A stretch of 64,000 nucleotides of DNA from Candidatus Pantoea bituminis (GCF_018842675.1 NZ_JAGTWO010000004.1:1488001-1552000), one strand, 5' to 3'; counted from the stretch's first letter, positions 27,824-36,841 are shown. Notes: generated by a model from the sequence alone, not told the origin. Translations and numbers: made by a program.

Positions 27824-28808
27824 ACGTTTCCTCGCTGCTGCCCACTACCATTTCGCCAGATTCTGCCAGGCGGCGTACCACCAACAGGATCGCTTTCTGT
27901 TCGTTCTCGACGGCAGACATACGTACCGGACCGCGGTTGGCCAGATCGTCGCGCAGGATATCGGCAGCACGTGCCGACATGTTCTTGAGGAACTTCTCGC
28001 GCAGCGGCTGCTCGGCACCTTTCAGGGCGATCAGCAACTGCTCGGATTCCACTTCCTGCAACAGGCGCTGGATGCTGCGATCGTCCACTTCGACCAGGTT
28101 TTCGAACAGGAACATCTCGTCGATGATCTTCTGGGCCAGCTCGCCATCGAAATCGCGAACCGCTTCGATAACCGCTTCTTCCTGCTGGGTTTTCATCAGG
28201 TTGATAATTTCTGCTGCGGTTCTCACGCCGCCCATCTTCGCACGCTTGAGGTTGGTGCCATCCAGCAAGCCGTTGAGCACTTCGGTCAGCTCCGCCAACG
28301 CTGCAGGTTGAACGCCGCCGAAGGTGGCAATACGCAGCATGACGTCGTGACGTAAACGCTCGTCGAACAGCGCCACAATATCTGCCGCCTGACCCCGTTT
28401 GAGGTGGACCAGGATGGTGGCGATGATTTGCGGGTGCTCGTCGCGAATAAGGTCGGCGGCGGCCTGCGGTTCCATAAAGTTCAGCGTTTCCATACCGCTG
28501 GTGGTTTCGCGCGTTTCGAGAATGTCCTCCAGCAAGCTGGAAGCACGCTCTTCGCCCAGCGCTTTGACCAACACCGAACGCAAGTATTCGTTGGAGTTGA
28601 GGCTCAGCGCTGCAAACTGCTCGGCGTCGGCTTCAAACTCACGCAACACCTCGGTCAGCTGTTTGTGTGAAACCTGACGCATATTGGCCATTGCCGCGCT
28701 GAGGTGTTGGACCTCACGCTGATTCAGGTGCTTGAAAACTTCCGCAGCGCGCTCTTCGCCAATGGTCATCATCAGAATGGCGCTTTTTTCAGTACCGGTC
28801 AGACTCAT
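27816..28808 (-). CDS. fliG: Flagellar motor switch protein FliG
   Basis: A 330-residue rotor protein that contacts the stator. It shows the N-terminal FliF-binding domain ([23 protein letters not shown]), the middle domain with the EHPQ motif in [16 protein letters not shown] (about residues 124-139), and a C-terminal domain with the charged torque helix ([22 protein letters not shown]). It overlaps fliF by 4 bases. Confidence 0.97.
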   Translation of the reverse strand: MSLTGTEKSAILMMTIGEERAAEVFKHLNQREVQHLSAAMANMRQVSHKQLTEVLREFEADAEQFAALSLNSNEYLRSVLVKALGEERASSLLEDILETRETTSGMETLNFMEPQAAADLIRDEHPQIIATILVHLKRGQAADIVALFDERLRHDVMLRIATFGGVQPAALAELTEVLNGLLDGTNLKRAKMGGVRTAAEIINLMKTQQEEAVIEAVRDFDGELAQKIIDEMFLFENLVEVDDRSIQRLLQEVESEQLLIALKGAEQPLREKFLKNMSARAADILRDDLANRGPVRMSAVENEQKAILLVVRRLAESGEMVVGSSEETYV

Positions 28809-30534
28809 AGTTCTTTACTCATCCATTCGCGAATGACCAGCGCGACGACGCGCGGATCGTTTTCAGACATGTCGCGGATACGCTGGCTCAAGACTTCAGC
28901 GCTCATGCGGTTGTTTGATTTACGTTCCTGATCCAGCTCATCTTTGCTGAGCTGAACGTTGAAGGCTTCTTCATCTTGCGGTGCAGCGGCAGCGCGTGCT
29001 GCAACAGCTTCAGCGGCAGCTTTCTCTTCTTCTTTCTTACGCACCAGATGCGGACGCACCAGTTTGCGATAGAGGATGAAGGCGACCAGCGCAATCAGCA
29101 GCCACTTACCGGCGCTCATCAGCTGATCAAAGAAGGCTTGCTGCTGCCAGAACGGCAGATCACCCACGGTTGGCTCGGTAGTATTGAACTGCGAGTTCAC
29201 CACGTTGATGCTGTCGCCACGCGTTTGCGAATAACCCATCGCTTCACGGGTTAAGTCTTCAATCTGCTTCAGCTGCTGCTCGTTCAGCGCAACCGATTTG
29301 CCTTTGTCGTCTTCGCGGTAATTCACTACCACAGCGACAGAAAGGCGCTGCACGTCGCCAACGTTCATTTTGGTATGGCGGATGGTGCGATCTAACTCGT
29401 AGTTAACGGTATCGTCACGACGCGAATTGGTTGGACCGGCGCTGGCAGCGGTGCTGGTGGTGCTGCCGTTGTTTTGCGCGTTCGCATTTTGCCCGTTAGC
29501 GTTCTGACCATTGGCTGCGTTTGCATTAGTGTTCGGCGCATTGACCGGCGCAGTATTGGCTGGCGCAGGTTGGTTCGATAACGCACCCGGCACGCCGCCT
29601 GGATAAGGACTGCCCGATTGATCGCTGGTGCTGGTTTGGCGTGAGCGAATCGCTGTGCTGTCGGGTTGGGCGTTTGGCTGATACTTCTCGTCTGTCTGCT
29701 CGCTGGTATTAAAGTTGATTTGCGCCGTAACCTGAGCATGCACATTCCCTGACCTAAAATAGGATTCAGGATCGCTTCAATACGCTGCTGGAAACGGGCT
29801 TCGACTTCAGCGGCATATTTCAGCTGCGCGTCATTCAGGTCACGTCCGGCGGCATCAGAGCGGGTCAGCAGACGTCCAGCCTGATCGACAACTGTCACAT
29901 TGCCCGGCGGTAAACCCGCTACGCTGCTCGATACCATATGCACGATGGCCTGAATCTGGCCTTCATCCAGCGCACGGCCAGGTTGCAACGTTAAGGTGAC
30001 GGACGCGGAAGGGGCTTTCTGCTCACGGACGAACAAAGTTGGTTTTGGCATCGCCAAATGCACCCGGACGGCTTTAACGGGACCGAGCGTTTCGATAGTG
30101 CGGGCCAGTTCACCTTCCAGCGCACGTTGATAGTTCACCTGTTCACTGAACTGGCTGATACCAAACTTTTCTTTATCTAACAGTTCAAAGCCAACGGATC
30201 CGCCTTTCGGCAAGCCTTGCTGAGCCAGACGCAGACGCAGTTCATGCACCTTCTCGTCCGGTACCATTAATGCGCCACCGCTTTCGGCGAAGCGATAAGG
30301 AATGTTCATCTGGGTAAGCTGAGTAACAATCGCGCCGCCGTCTTCATCGGACAGGTTGTTGTACAGCACGCTGTAGCTCGGCGCTTTCGCCCATAACACC
30401 AATGCAAAAACCACCGCGATGGTAGCTGCGGCGGCGATAATTAACGGAATACGCGGGTTAGCGCGCAGGCGGGCAAAAAGGTCACTTAAGCCTTTCTTTT
30501 CTTGATCCTGTGTGGCGGCTGCACTCGCATTCAT
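28805..30534 (-). pseudogene. fliF: Flagellar MS-ring protein FliF, one frameshift
   Basis: The MS-ring protein that founds the basal body, about 576 residues if repaired. The N-terminal frame has a membrane helix (about 31-52) and the ring-building motifs (LYNNLSDEDGGAIVTQL, ALEGELARTIETLGPVKAVRVHLAMP). It breaks after EAILNPILGQG, and the other frame resumes with VHAQVTAQINFNTSEQT, a long Asn/Ala-rich spacer, the second helix and the FliG-binding tail. The break maps to TT at 29745-29746: a third T (coding A) restores Q-G-N-V-H-A-Q. Without repair there would be no flagellum. The Asn-Gly-Ala-rich spacer is longer than in E. coli. Confidence 0.92.
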
Positions 30535-30766
30535 GACCGATTCCTGCCTGACGTAATTGACCGGGTTAGTTGTGATGGCAAAACAGACTCCCTGACCTGC
30601 GTAAATAAAATTTCCACTTCAATGCCGGGCATTATTTGATGAATCGCAAAATTTGATGGCTGGATAAGCTGGGTTTTTGCAGTCATTTAGAGGGTTTGTC
30701 TCATTGACAATGTGATAACTTTTCCAGCGTAGAAAAAATCCCACTGTCTTCAATAAGGTATCGGCA

Positions 30767-31078
30767 ATGACCATTCAGGCAATCGACGGCGTTCTGCAGC
30801 AGCTGCAAATGACTTCGCTGCAGGCGAGCAATAAAAGCAGCGAAGCCACTCATCAGATTGATTTCGGCGCAACGATGAAAGCAGCGCTGGATAAGATCAG
30901 CGAAACCCAAACCACCGCCCGCTCGCAGGCGCAAGATTTTGAGATGGGTAAACCGGGTATTGCGCTGAATGATGTGATGGTCGATCTGCAGAAATCGTCG
31001 ATTTCAATGCAGATGGGAATTCAGGTCAGGAACAAACTGGTGTCAGCTTATTCCGACATCATGAATATGCAGGTGTAG
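30767..31078 (+). CDS. fliE: Flagellar hook-basal body protein FliE
   Basis: A 103-residue MS-ring/rod junction protein, exported early. The sequence TIQAIDGVLQQLQMTSLQAS through SISMQMGIQVRNKLVSAYSDIMNMQV is typical and complete. It is transcribed divergently from fliF with 232 bases between, where both class 2 promoters should lie; start ATG 30767 has AATAAGG ahead. Confidence 0.96.
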   Translation: MTIQAIDGVLQQLQMTSLQASNKSSEATHQIDFGATMKAALDKISETQTTARSQAQDFEMGKPGIALNDVMVDLQKSSISMQMGIQVRNKLVSAYSDIMNMQV

Positions 31079-31644
31079 CGAATTAACTGGATAATATAAA
31101 GGGAAATTCGCTTAGATCGCTGCTGTGTGGGACACTGACAGGACTCATTCATTCAGTTTTTCATTCATCATGCATCTTGAGACTGGCAAATTTTGCGGGT
31201 ACTTGAGAGCCTTATCTGTGGTCACTTAAGTTGAATCTGAACCTCTTGAGCTTGCTGAAAGGCGTCTCATTGGGCTAGAAGTAAAGCAGCGTAATCAATT
31301 GAATTTATTATCTAACCGCCTACGGGCGGTTTTTTTATTGTCAGCACGATTCATTTTAGCGAAGGTATCAAATCGAAAGCAAAGGCGTAGGCGATGGGGC
31401 TCATCCGTGAGCGTTTCCTGGCAGGAATCCATTTGTTGACGAAGTGATAGTCAAGGATTACTAACTTATCACACTCAAGGCAATAAGTAGTAATACAAAT
31501 ACATCTTTTGGGGTTTTTGAAGATATTACAGTTTTGCAAAATAAGCAGAGATTATGATCTAACGTAAGATTAATCATCATGCGTTGATTAAAAAACAATC
31601 ATCGGTGTTACGATTAGTCTCATTCATAAAAAAGGCCGAATACC
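31079..31644. other. ORF-free region after fliE with an orphan terminator
   Basis: No credible coding frame. A 62-codon minus-strand frame at 31351-31539 lacks signals. A clean terminator at 31315-31337 on the plus strand follows about 230 bases of ORF-free sequence, so either it is a late terminator for fliE or it ends a small RNA. Confidence 0.5.
31315..31337 (+). terminator. Intrinsic terminator, transcript uncertain
   Basis: ACCGCC (31315-31320) pairs with GGCGGT (31325-31330) and runs into seven T. Confidence 0.75.
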
Positions 31645-31806
31645 ATGTCCTACTTCACTCAGGTAATGGACCGTATCGCCAGAATCAATACTGACGCCAA
31701 GTGCCCAACATGCGGGAAAACGTCTAAGCAGTCCGTTACAAAAGTTTCGAAAGAGCAGGCTTTACTCTGTCCGCACTGTAAATCTCTCTTCGTTATCCAT
31801 GGATAA
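31645..31806 (+). CDS. Small double-CxxC zinc-ribbon protein, 53 residues
   Basis: A 53-codon frame beginning MSYFTQVMDRIARINTDAK, with the pairs CPTC (residues 20-23) and CPHC (residues 43-46) 19 residues apart: a classic small zinc ribbon. It ends CKSLFVIHG. A terminator follows immediately and an AAAAAAGG purine tract precedes the ATG. It resembles small YnfU-like stress proteins of enterobacteria, but I cannot confirm the family. Confidence 0.7.
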   Translation: MSYFTQVMDRIARINTDAKCPTCGKTSKQSVTKVSKEQALLCPHCKSLFVIHG

Positions 31807-31823
31807 AACATCCAACACACTAA

Positions 31824-31846
31824 GCCGCCTGAGGGCGGTTTTTTAT
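31824..31846 (+). terminator. Intrinsic terminator of the zinc-ribbon gene
   Basis: CCGCC..GGCGG stem followed by TTTTTT, 18 bases after the stop. Confidence 0.85.
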
Positions 31847-32201
31847 TGCATCCTCCGATAAGGGATACGGTAGTCTTGCTGTGAAGCGTTGCGAATGACA
31901 GACAATAAGCCCTGAGCAAGTATCGAATGTCTGCTAATCAGGCAGCATGGCCCTTAGTTTTTGACGTCGTGAAGACAGTGATAAACCCAGGCTTACTTTA
32001 GGAACATCAAACGTCACTGTCTCGCCCATTGCACACGTAATAGGGTAAAAAAAGCCCACATTTGAGCAGGCACTTTTACGATAAATTAACGCGGTCTATT
32101 AAATTTTCAGGTATCGACCGCCAGAAGAGGATCCTTACTTTATATTTCTGATGTAATGACAAATATGAGCCTGGCTTTTAGCGTGCTTGCATTGCAAAAC
32201 T

Positions 32202-32224
32202 GAAAAAACCCGCGTAGGGCGGGT
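32202..32224 (-). terminator. Orphan intrinsic terminator, minus strand
   Basis: ACCCGC / GCGGGT stem with a six-A run to its left, which is a T-run on the minus strand. No gene precedes it on that strand. Confidence 0.65.
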
Positions 32225-32544
32225 GTGAAAGCTACTCACTAAGTCATCGCGTGTTGGGCGCGCATTGAATTAAAACACGAATAGATATATTAGTCGCGAA
32301 AGGACGATAGATTAAGAATTATCAAGAATATATGCGCCGATAATAATTTGTTAGAAGATTAATTACTGATTTTTATCTTTAGTTTAATAGACAGTTGTTT
32401 TTTAGTGGGAACGGTAAGGATAAGTGGGGAATAACGCTTCTTTATGGGGTGTTATTGTGATTTATTTATTCATTATCAAGGGCTTAAAATAAGCATGGTG
32501 TGGGATGAGCCTGTTGGTTTAAGAAGATTTTCTTGGGTTGTCGT

Positions 32545-32570
32545 GATAAAAAAACCCGCAAGAAGCGGGC
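32545..32570 (-). terminator. Orphan intrinsic terminator, minus strand
   Basis: CCCGC / GCGGG stem with seven A on the left, read as T-run on the minus strand; no open frame precedes it there. Confidence 0.65.
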
Positions 32571-33145
32571 GTAAAAAATTTCAAACTATTCTCTCTACTG
32601 CAACACCTTATTGTTTTCATCTGTAGGCTAGAGTAATGCTATAAATATTGATACCAAAGATATTGGAGTTAATCTTTTCGACAGGAACGAATATTGTGAT
32701 GGTAGTAAAAGATTAGTCGAGAGAAATAAGAAGGTTATTTTTATCATTGTTGTACTTTACAGGGTGTTACGGATTCATAACTTACCGCTGGCAGTGTGAA
32801 TTTAATGATTTTTAACAGGCATGTGATGGAACTCAACCCACAATATTTCCTGTACTCGGTGGTTTTATGAATATGCAGAGTAGCTATTTAATCCTTTAAA
32901 AGTACGAATTAAATTTCCTGACCGGTTTTGTATCACATAAAAGGGCATTCATGATGTATGCACCGGATTTGCCGGCTGTTGATCGGCTAAACAGTCATGA
33001 CAAAGGGATAGCTTGCCATCCGTTTTTGCTTACTTAATCACTTTGCTCAATCATGACCAGACACATCCCCGTGACATCGGGTGAATGGGGTGAACTATAC
33101 TTTTCTCGAGACAGGTTAACTATTTACCCCTGAACGGAGAAAGAG

Positions 33146-33364
33146 ATGATTGATCTGAGAGAGATGAACGAAAAAATTCACCAGACGCTGAAAGGTAACG
33201 AACCGGAAAATTACGATGCTGATACAGCGCAGCGGGTTTTAGACGTAGTAAGACCTTACTGGCGAGAAGGCGATGAAACGGTACACAACGATATTCTGCA
33301 AAAATTGTCACGATTAGAAGAGTCGGGCGTTCCCTTTCCTGAAAACTATCAGCAGTCGCTGTAA
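33146..33364 (+). CDS. Hypothetical small protein, 72 residues
   Basis: Begins MIDLREMNEKIHQTLKGNEP with ACGGAGAAAGAG just before the ATG and ends QQSL ahead of a strong bidirectional terminator. It is a charged, helical, soluble protein with no motif I recognise. Good signals at both ends support it as a gene. Confidence 0.65.
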   Translation: MIDLREMNEKIHQTLKGNEPENYDADTAQRVLDVVRPYWREGDETVHNDILQKLSRLEESGVPFPENYQQSL

Positions 33365-33366
33365 AC

Positions 33367-33394
33367 AAATACGCCCCTCAACAGGGGCGTATTT
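33367..33394. terminator. Bidirectional terminator
   Basis: AAATACGCCCCT and AGGGGCGTATTT are a perfect 12-bp stem with a 4-base loop between two convergent small genes. Confidence 0.9.
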
Positions 33395-33396
33395 GA

Positions 33397-33597
33397 TTAT
33401 TTAGCTGTGTAAGGATCCTTTTTATCATCCTCGCTGTCATCATTTTTACGCGGCACTTCGCCGTGATCTTTCGGCGCATCTGTTGCCGGATGATCGTCCT
33501 CTTCATAGGCATTACCTGCGTTTGGTGCGGCCTCCGGTAAACTTTTGCTGACATCACCTTCGCGTTTACGCTCTTCATTTGTCTGATGTTTATGCAT
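33397..33597 (-). CDS. Hypothetical small disordered charged protein, 66 residues
   Basis: Begins MHKHQTNEERKREGDVSKSL and ends EDDKKDPYTAK. It is almost devoid of hydrophobic residues, rich in Asp, Glu, Lys, Asn and Pro, and so probably unfolded. AGGAGCGAGC precedes ATG 33597. Similar hydrophilic peptides are common stress proteins in enterobacteria, but I do not recognise this one. Confidence 0.6.
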   Translation of the reverse strand: MHKHQTNEERKREGDVSKSLPEAAPNAGNAYEEDDHPATDAPKDHGEVPRKNDDSEDDKKDPYTAK

Positions 33598-33915
33598 TGC
33601 TCGCTCCTTTTGTCCAGTGCATAAAGTCTAGACGAGGCTGCCTGATCCGGCGTAACGAAGTTGTCATGTAGCTGCAAAAATGCATAAAAAGCCCGCACCG
33701 GGCGGGCTAAAGTAATTTTTATCTCTCGATCGTTTTACTAAGCGCATTCGCTGTGCGCGTTTAGCCGGCCCATGCTATACCCGAGATATTAAGGGGGAAT
33801 GGACAAATCAGCCATAAATTGCCTCTAAGCGGCATCTTGAATATCGATTAATAAATTCGATTGAAAGGATTGATAAAAAGCATATAGTAACCTGCGTTAC
33901 TGGGAGGTCGACAAT
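33598..33915. other. Intergenic region, 318 bases
   Basis: Holds the promoter of the 66-residue ORF and that of the gene at 33916, plus a hairpin AGCCCGC..GCGGGCT at 33690-33708 with A-run on its left, which would end a minus-strand transcript. No open frame is supported. Confidence 0.5.
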
Positions 33916-34164
33916 ATGTTACGTGATTATTTAAAGATTGATGCTGAAGACAAATTAGTTGAGAAGGGCACTTTGCGGACCAACAATCGTGGGCAGGAAG
34001 ATGTCACCGAATGGACCATTGTAAACCACAGCGGTGAAGAAAAAGGTGTGGTGGCGTTGTTTGATAAACTCAGCAATCGCCGCTCGTATCGGGTCAGCTA
34101 TCGTATTATGCAGACCGATCTACAGGGCAAAGTGGTGGTCGATCACTTGACCGACGTACTGTAA
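33916..34164 (+). CDS. Hypothetical protein, 82 residues
   Basis: Starts MLRDYLKIDAEDKLVEKGTL with TGGGAGGTCGAC before the ATG and ends VVDHLTDVL. It is predicted mixed alpha/beta, soluble. A bidirectional terminator follows (34200-34227). I do not recognise a family; the signals support expression. Confidence 0.6.
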   Translation: MLRDYLKIDAEDKLVEKGTLRTNNRGQEDVTEWTIVNHSGEEKGVVALFDKLSNRRSYRVSYRIMQTDLQGKVVVDHLTDVL

Positions 34165-34199
34165 GTTTACCCTAAACGTTAATGACCCAATCCTTAAGC

Positions 34200-34227
34200 A
34201 AAAAACCGCGCTATGGCGGTTTTTTTG
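34200..34227. terminator. Bidirectional terminator between the 82-residue ORF and the repressor
   Basis: AAAAACCGC / GCGGTTTTTTT stem, serving convergent transcripts. Confidence 0.85.
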
Positions 34228-34228
34228 T

Positions 34229-34861
34229 TTAACGCTGTCGATAGCGCCGCAACTCAATAATTGTTCCCGCCAGTTGTAAATTTTCCTGATGTGAATGCAA
34301 TACCGGGTAATCGATGTTTGCCGGTGCCAATTCGAATTGCGGTACATCATCAATTTTCCCACGCGGGCGATAGGTGCGTAGCAGGGCGTTATCAGACTGA
34401 AAGACCAGAACCGTATCACCGGGCAGCGGCACCAGCTGCGGATCAATAATCACTACATCTCCCGGCAGATAAGCCGGCGCCATAGCATGGTCTTCAATAC
34501 GCACGGCAAACGTGCCCTTCGATAATCCCCTTTCGCTGGATAAAACAGGTTCAAGGTGAGCATATTTTCCCTGTGTCCATTGCTGGATATCCGCTAGCGC
34601 GATCAGCGGAATGGCGCTGAAGCCTGTCTCAGTTGGCGAGCGATCAAAGATCGGGCCTTCGCCATCAATCAAATAAGCGGGTGCGCATTCCAGCGCTTCT
34701 GCCAGCCGAAGTAAGTTTTCACCCCTTGGCAATGTCTCATCTTTTTCCCACTGCGATATCGCAACGTGGGAAACCTTAACCTGAACAGCGAGCTGTTTCT
34801 GAGTCAGCTCCTGTGTTTTGCGACGCAATAAGATGCGGTTACCTGTCGTTTCGTTTTTCAT
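34229..34861 (-). CDS. Phage-type repressor, XRE helix-turn-helix with degenerate S24/LexA-like domain
   Basis: About 210 residues. The N-terminal XRE helix-turn-helix is clear (ILLRRKTQELTQKQLAVQVK, VSHVAISQWEKDETLPR). The C-terminal half has the S24 fold pattern (FAVRIEDHAMAPAYLPGDVV, then PLPGDTVLVF), as in lambdoid CI repressors. Where active family members have a catalytic Ser in a DSM motif, this has HAM (Ala), and the catalytic Lys position is Arg (ALLRTYR), so RecA-stimulated self-cleavage should be impossible. ATG 34861 is taken as start; an ATG six codons upstream is possible. Its operator is the palindrome pair at 34889-34925, and the divergent operon is its probable target. Confidence 0.85.
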   Translation of the reverse strand: MKNETTGNRILLRRKTQELTQKQLAVQVKVSHVAISQWEKDETLPRGENLLRLAEALECAPAYLIDGEGPIFDRSPTETGFSAIPLIALADIQQWTQGKYAHLEPVLSSERGLSKGTFAVRIEDHAMAPAYLPGDVVIIDPQLVPLPGDTVLVFQSDNALLRTYRPRGKIDDVPQFELAPANIDYPVLHSHQENLQLAGTIIELRRYRQR

Positions 34862-34888
34862 TAGCTTGACTTTTTGCATAAGAGAGGC

Positions 34889-34925
34889 TTAAGTTTACTT
34901 AACCATGGTACTTAAGTAAACTTAA
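34889..34925. promoter_or_regulatory. Double palindromic operator of the phage-type repressor
   Basis: TTAAGTTTACTTAA (34889-34902) and TTAAGTAAACTTAA (34912-34925) are each near-perfect palindromes and exact reverse complements of one another, with centres 23 bp apart, so the whole 37-bp site is itself palindromic around CCATGG-like sequence. It lies in the divergent promoter region between the repressor and the membrane-protein operon, as repressor operators do. Confidence 0.8.
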
Positions 34926-34997
34926 ATCCATGGCGCAGTGTGTCTGTGCGACCCGGTTGTTTTGCTCCAGACACCTTACCAGCAAGAGAGGTGGAGC

Positions 34998-35384
34998 ATG
35001 GAAAGTAGTTTAATTACCAGTGTAGGAGCCTTAGTTCTCGGTGGGGGCGCAGCGGCACTATTTTGGAAGCCGCTGCTGGCAGGGATCGCCTCAATTGTGA
35101 CCAGCAATCGCGCAGGTGGCGAAATCATTACCAGTTACAAAGAGCAGGTGATGTTGTTAAAGGAAGGTAATTTATTGCTGCGCGAGGAGAACGATGAATT
35201 GCGTGAGCGGCACGATAAAAATCTTCGTCGAATTTCCTTGCTTGAATCAGATCTACGCATCATCAAAAACGCGCTTGGCATTTTGCTGGCGATGACGGAA
35301 GCCGACCATAACGATAAGTTTCGTAATGAAGTCGATCGGCTTATTACGACTCTGGAGGATCGCAATGATGGTTCAAATAGATAA
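34998..35384 (+). CDS. Membrane-anchored coiled-coil protein of the repressor-controlled operon
   Basis: A 128-residue protein from ATG 34998 behind GAGGTGGAG. It has an N-terminal glycine/alanine-rich membrane segment (TSVGALVLGGGAAALFWKPLLAGI, about 6-30) followed by a long charged coiled coil (LLLREENDELRERHDKNLRRISLLESDLRIIKNAL). This layout occurs in phage-encoded small envelope proteins, but no specific family is recognised. It overlaps the next gene by 20 bases. It takes the place where a cro gene would usually stand. Confidence 0.7.
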   Translation: MESSLITSVGALVLGGGAAALFWKPLLAGIASIVTSNRAGGEIITSYKEQVMLLKEGNLLLREENDELRERHDKNLRRISLLESDLRIIKNALGILLAMTEADHNDKFRNEVDRLITTLEDRNDGSNR

Positions 35385-35706
35385 CAATTTTGGCCCTACT
35401 AATAACAAGCGCAAAGTTATTCTCGGCGGGCTGTTTCTGGGGTTATCGATGATCTGTATCATCATGACCATTATGTTTTTGTATGTAAGTCATGCGGCTA
35501 ATCAGCGGGTTAATCAGATTCGGGCGGATTATCGCGAAGTGGCTGATCGACGAGATGCGCAGGTTGAACAGTTAAGTACGCAGGTTAACAACTTGCAGCG
35601 CAAACTCGATTTATTGCCCGATCGTACGGCCAGTAAGACAGCAGATAGAGTGAAGGAAGTGGTGAAGTCCGATGAGGCGAATATGATCTCATCGGAGAGG
35701 AAATAG
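35365..35706 (+). CDS. Small membrane protein with periplasmic coiled coil
   Basis: A 113-residue protein; ATG 35365 follows GGAGG at 35354-35358, inside the end of the previous gene, so the two are translationally coupled. One membrane helix (VILGGLFLGLSMICIIMTIMFLYV, about 17-40) is followed by a coiled coil (REVADRRDAQVEQLSTQVNN). The arrangement resembles phage Rz-like or superinfection-exclusion proteins but the sequence is not recognised. Confidence 0.7.
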   Translation: MMVQIDNNFGPTNNKRKVILGGLFLGLSMICIIMTIMFLYVSHAANQRVNQIRADYREVADRRDAQVEQLSTQVNNLQRKLDLLPDRTASKTADRVKEVVKSDEANMISSERK

Positions 35707-35819
35707 CAGCTTCCGATTATTCCTAATGCGGCTTCGCTATTTTCGACTATCTTTAAATCTCCAGGCAACATTTTATTGGGTAAAAAGCCATTGAATAACT
35801 AACCAAAAGGAAACATAGC

Positions 35820-36086
35820 ATGAGTGATTCAGTTGAAACTAAAAGCAAGACAGATTATCTGCGCGATGTGACTTCTCAGTTAAAAGAGATGCGTCACTAT
35901 GCGCAAACCAACACCGAAACACTCTCCAGCCATTGGTTAGCATTTGACGCCGGTGAATACAAAGATAAGGTTAATGCGGACCGCGTTGACGCGCTGCTGA
36001 ACAAACAGGGAAAGCTGTTGGAAGATTTGGATGCGGCGATCCAGGATATTGAAATTGAGATCAATCACAGCGAGCAGGAGAGTTAA
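35820..36086 (+). CDS. Hypothetical soluble helical protein, 88 residues
   Basis: Starts MSDSVETKSKTDYLRDVTSQ after AAAAGGAAAC and ends NHSEQES. It is highly charged and helical with no membrane segment. It lies 113 bases after the second membrane gene and could be the third gene of the same unit. No family recognised. Confidence 0.6.
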   Translation: MSDSVETKSKTDYLRDVTSQLKEMRHYAQTNTETLSSHWLAFDAGEYKDKVNADRVDALLNKQGKLLEDLDAAIQDIEIEINHSEQES

Positions 36087-36122
36087 TATCTCCCGCTGAC
36101 TGTCGCGGTGGCTGAGAAGGAG

Positions 36123-36362
36123 TTACTCGGCCACCAGCCACATTTCCGCTTCGTCAAACATCTCTTCGACGATGCGGGCAATGGTAGCTTTATCATTCTT
36201 ACTTAAATCGGTATCTATAGCGTTACGTTCCATCGGCTTGACCTTAACTTCAAGATCAGGAAACACTCGATGCACGCGCTTTTCCAGCTCTTGCAAAATC
36301 ATTTCGCGAGCGCCAGGTAAACCCGCAACGTTACGCTTATCGTAAATCAATTCCACAAACAT
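36123..36362 (-). CDS. DinI-like SOS protein
   Basis: A 79-residue DinI-family protein from ATG 36362: FVELIYDKRNVAGLPGAREM, a central ELEKRVHRVFPDLEVKVKP segment and the acidic C-terminal helix IVEEMFDEAEMWLVAE, which in DinI mimics single-stranded DNA and modulates RecA filaments. Phage and plasmid homologues are common. A textbook LexA box lies 39 bases upstream. A longer frame upstream would overlap this region and is not used. Confidence 0.85.
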   Translation of the reverse strand: MFVELIYDKRNVAGLPGAREMILQELEKRVHRVFPDLEVKVKPMERNAIDTDLSKNDKATIARIVEEMFDEAEMWLVAE

Positions 36363-36400
36363 AATGGCAATCCGTAGAGGGCAAAATCGCCCGCACATAA

Positions 36401-36420
36401 TACTGTAAATAAAAACAGTA
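36401..36420 (-). promoter_or_regulatory. LexA (SOS) box upstream of the dinI-like gene
   Basis: The 20-mer TACTGTAAATAAAAACAGTA contains CTGT-N8-ACAG with the flanking TA of the E. coli consensus, placed in the promoter region of the dinI-like gene. Confidence 0.9.
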
Positions 36421-36541
36421 GCAAGATGTCGCGAGCGACAGAGACAAAATATTTTATGTCGTTTAGTAATTTATGCTGGTCTGGAGTAATGTGGACGGGT
36501 CAAAACGACATATTGGAATTACTGACTTCAGGAGAAGTGCA

Positions 36542-36841
36542 ATGCGACAGCTGGTTATAGATATTCTGCTTAAAATGGCAAAGATGGATGTCGACGCCAA
36601 AGAATTGACAGCGCAGACCGAGGCGCAAACTTTGTTAATCGCCGCATTGCTGATTCAGGCAAAACAAGACAATTCGCTCACCATCACCGAAACGGTGCAA
36701 GATGCGATCGTCACGGCTTCACGCTCTTCAACTGAGTTTTTGCAATCTGATGTAGATTTGCTGTTGACGCACATTAATCGTTTGCTGGCAGTGGCGAAAT
36801 ACGTCGAAGTGAATGGCAAGGCAGAAACAGAAGGGGAGTAA
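36542..36841 (+). CDS. IraP-like RssB anti-adapter
   Basis: A 99-residue protein from ATG 36542 behind CAGGAGAAG. The N-terminal coiled-coil half (QLVIDILLKMAKMDVDAKEL, then TAQTEAQTLLIAALL) lines up with E. coli IraP ([20 protein letters not shown], then AQVEALEIIVTAML), including the KEL-AQ-EA core; the C-terminal half is diverged. IraP binds RssB and stops delivery of sigma-S to ClpXP, raising RpoS. Assignment rests on this alignment by eye and the similar size (86 in E. coli). Confidence 0.6.
   Translation: MRQLVIDILLKMAKMDVDAKELTAQTEAQTLLIAALLIQAKQDNSLTITETVQDAIVTASRSSTEFLQSDVDLLLTHINRLLAVAKYVEVNGKAETEGE

Larger units (their letters stand above)
31807..33145. other. AT-rich ORF-free region, 1.3 kb, with two minus-strand terminators
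   Basis: No supported gene. A 60-codon frame at 32444-32626 lacks a ribosome-binding site and runs through a terminator hairpin. Two clean hairpins with T-runs on the minus strand (32202-32224 and 32545-32570) imply minus-strand transcripts that are not open frames and may be small RNAs. Confidence 0.5.

Noticed and set aside
31351..31539. 62-codon minus-strand frame
   Set aside because: No ribosome-binding site, low-complexity composition and no recognisable family.
32444..32626. 60-codon plus-strand frame
   Set aside because: Runs through a terminator hairpin and has no ribosome-binding site.
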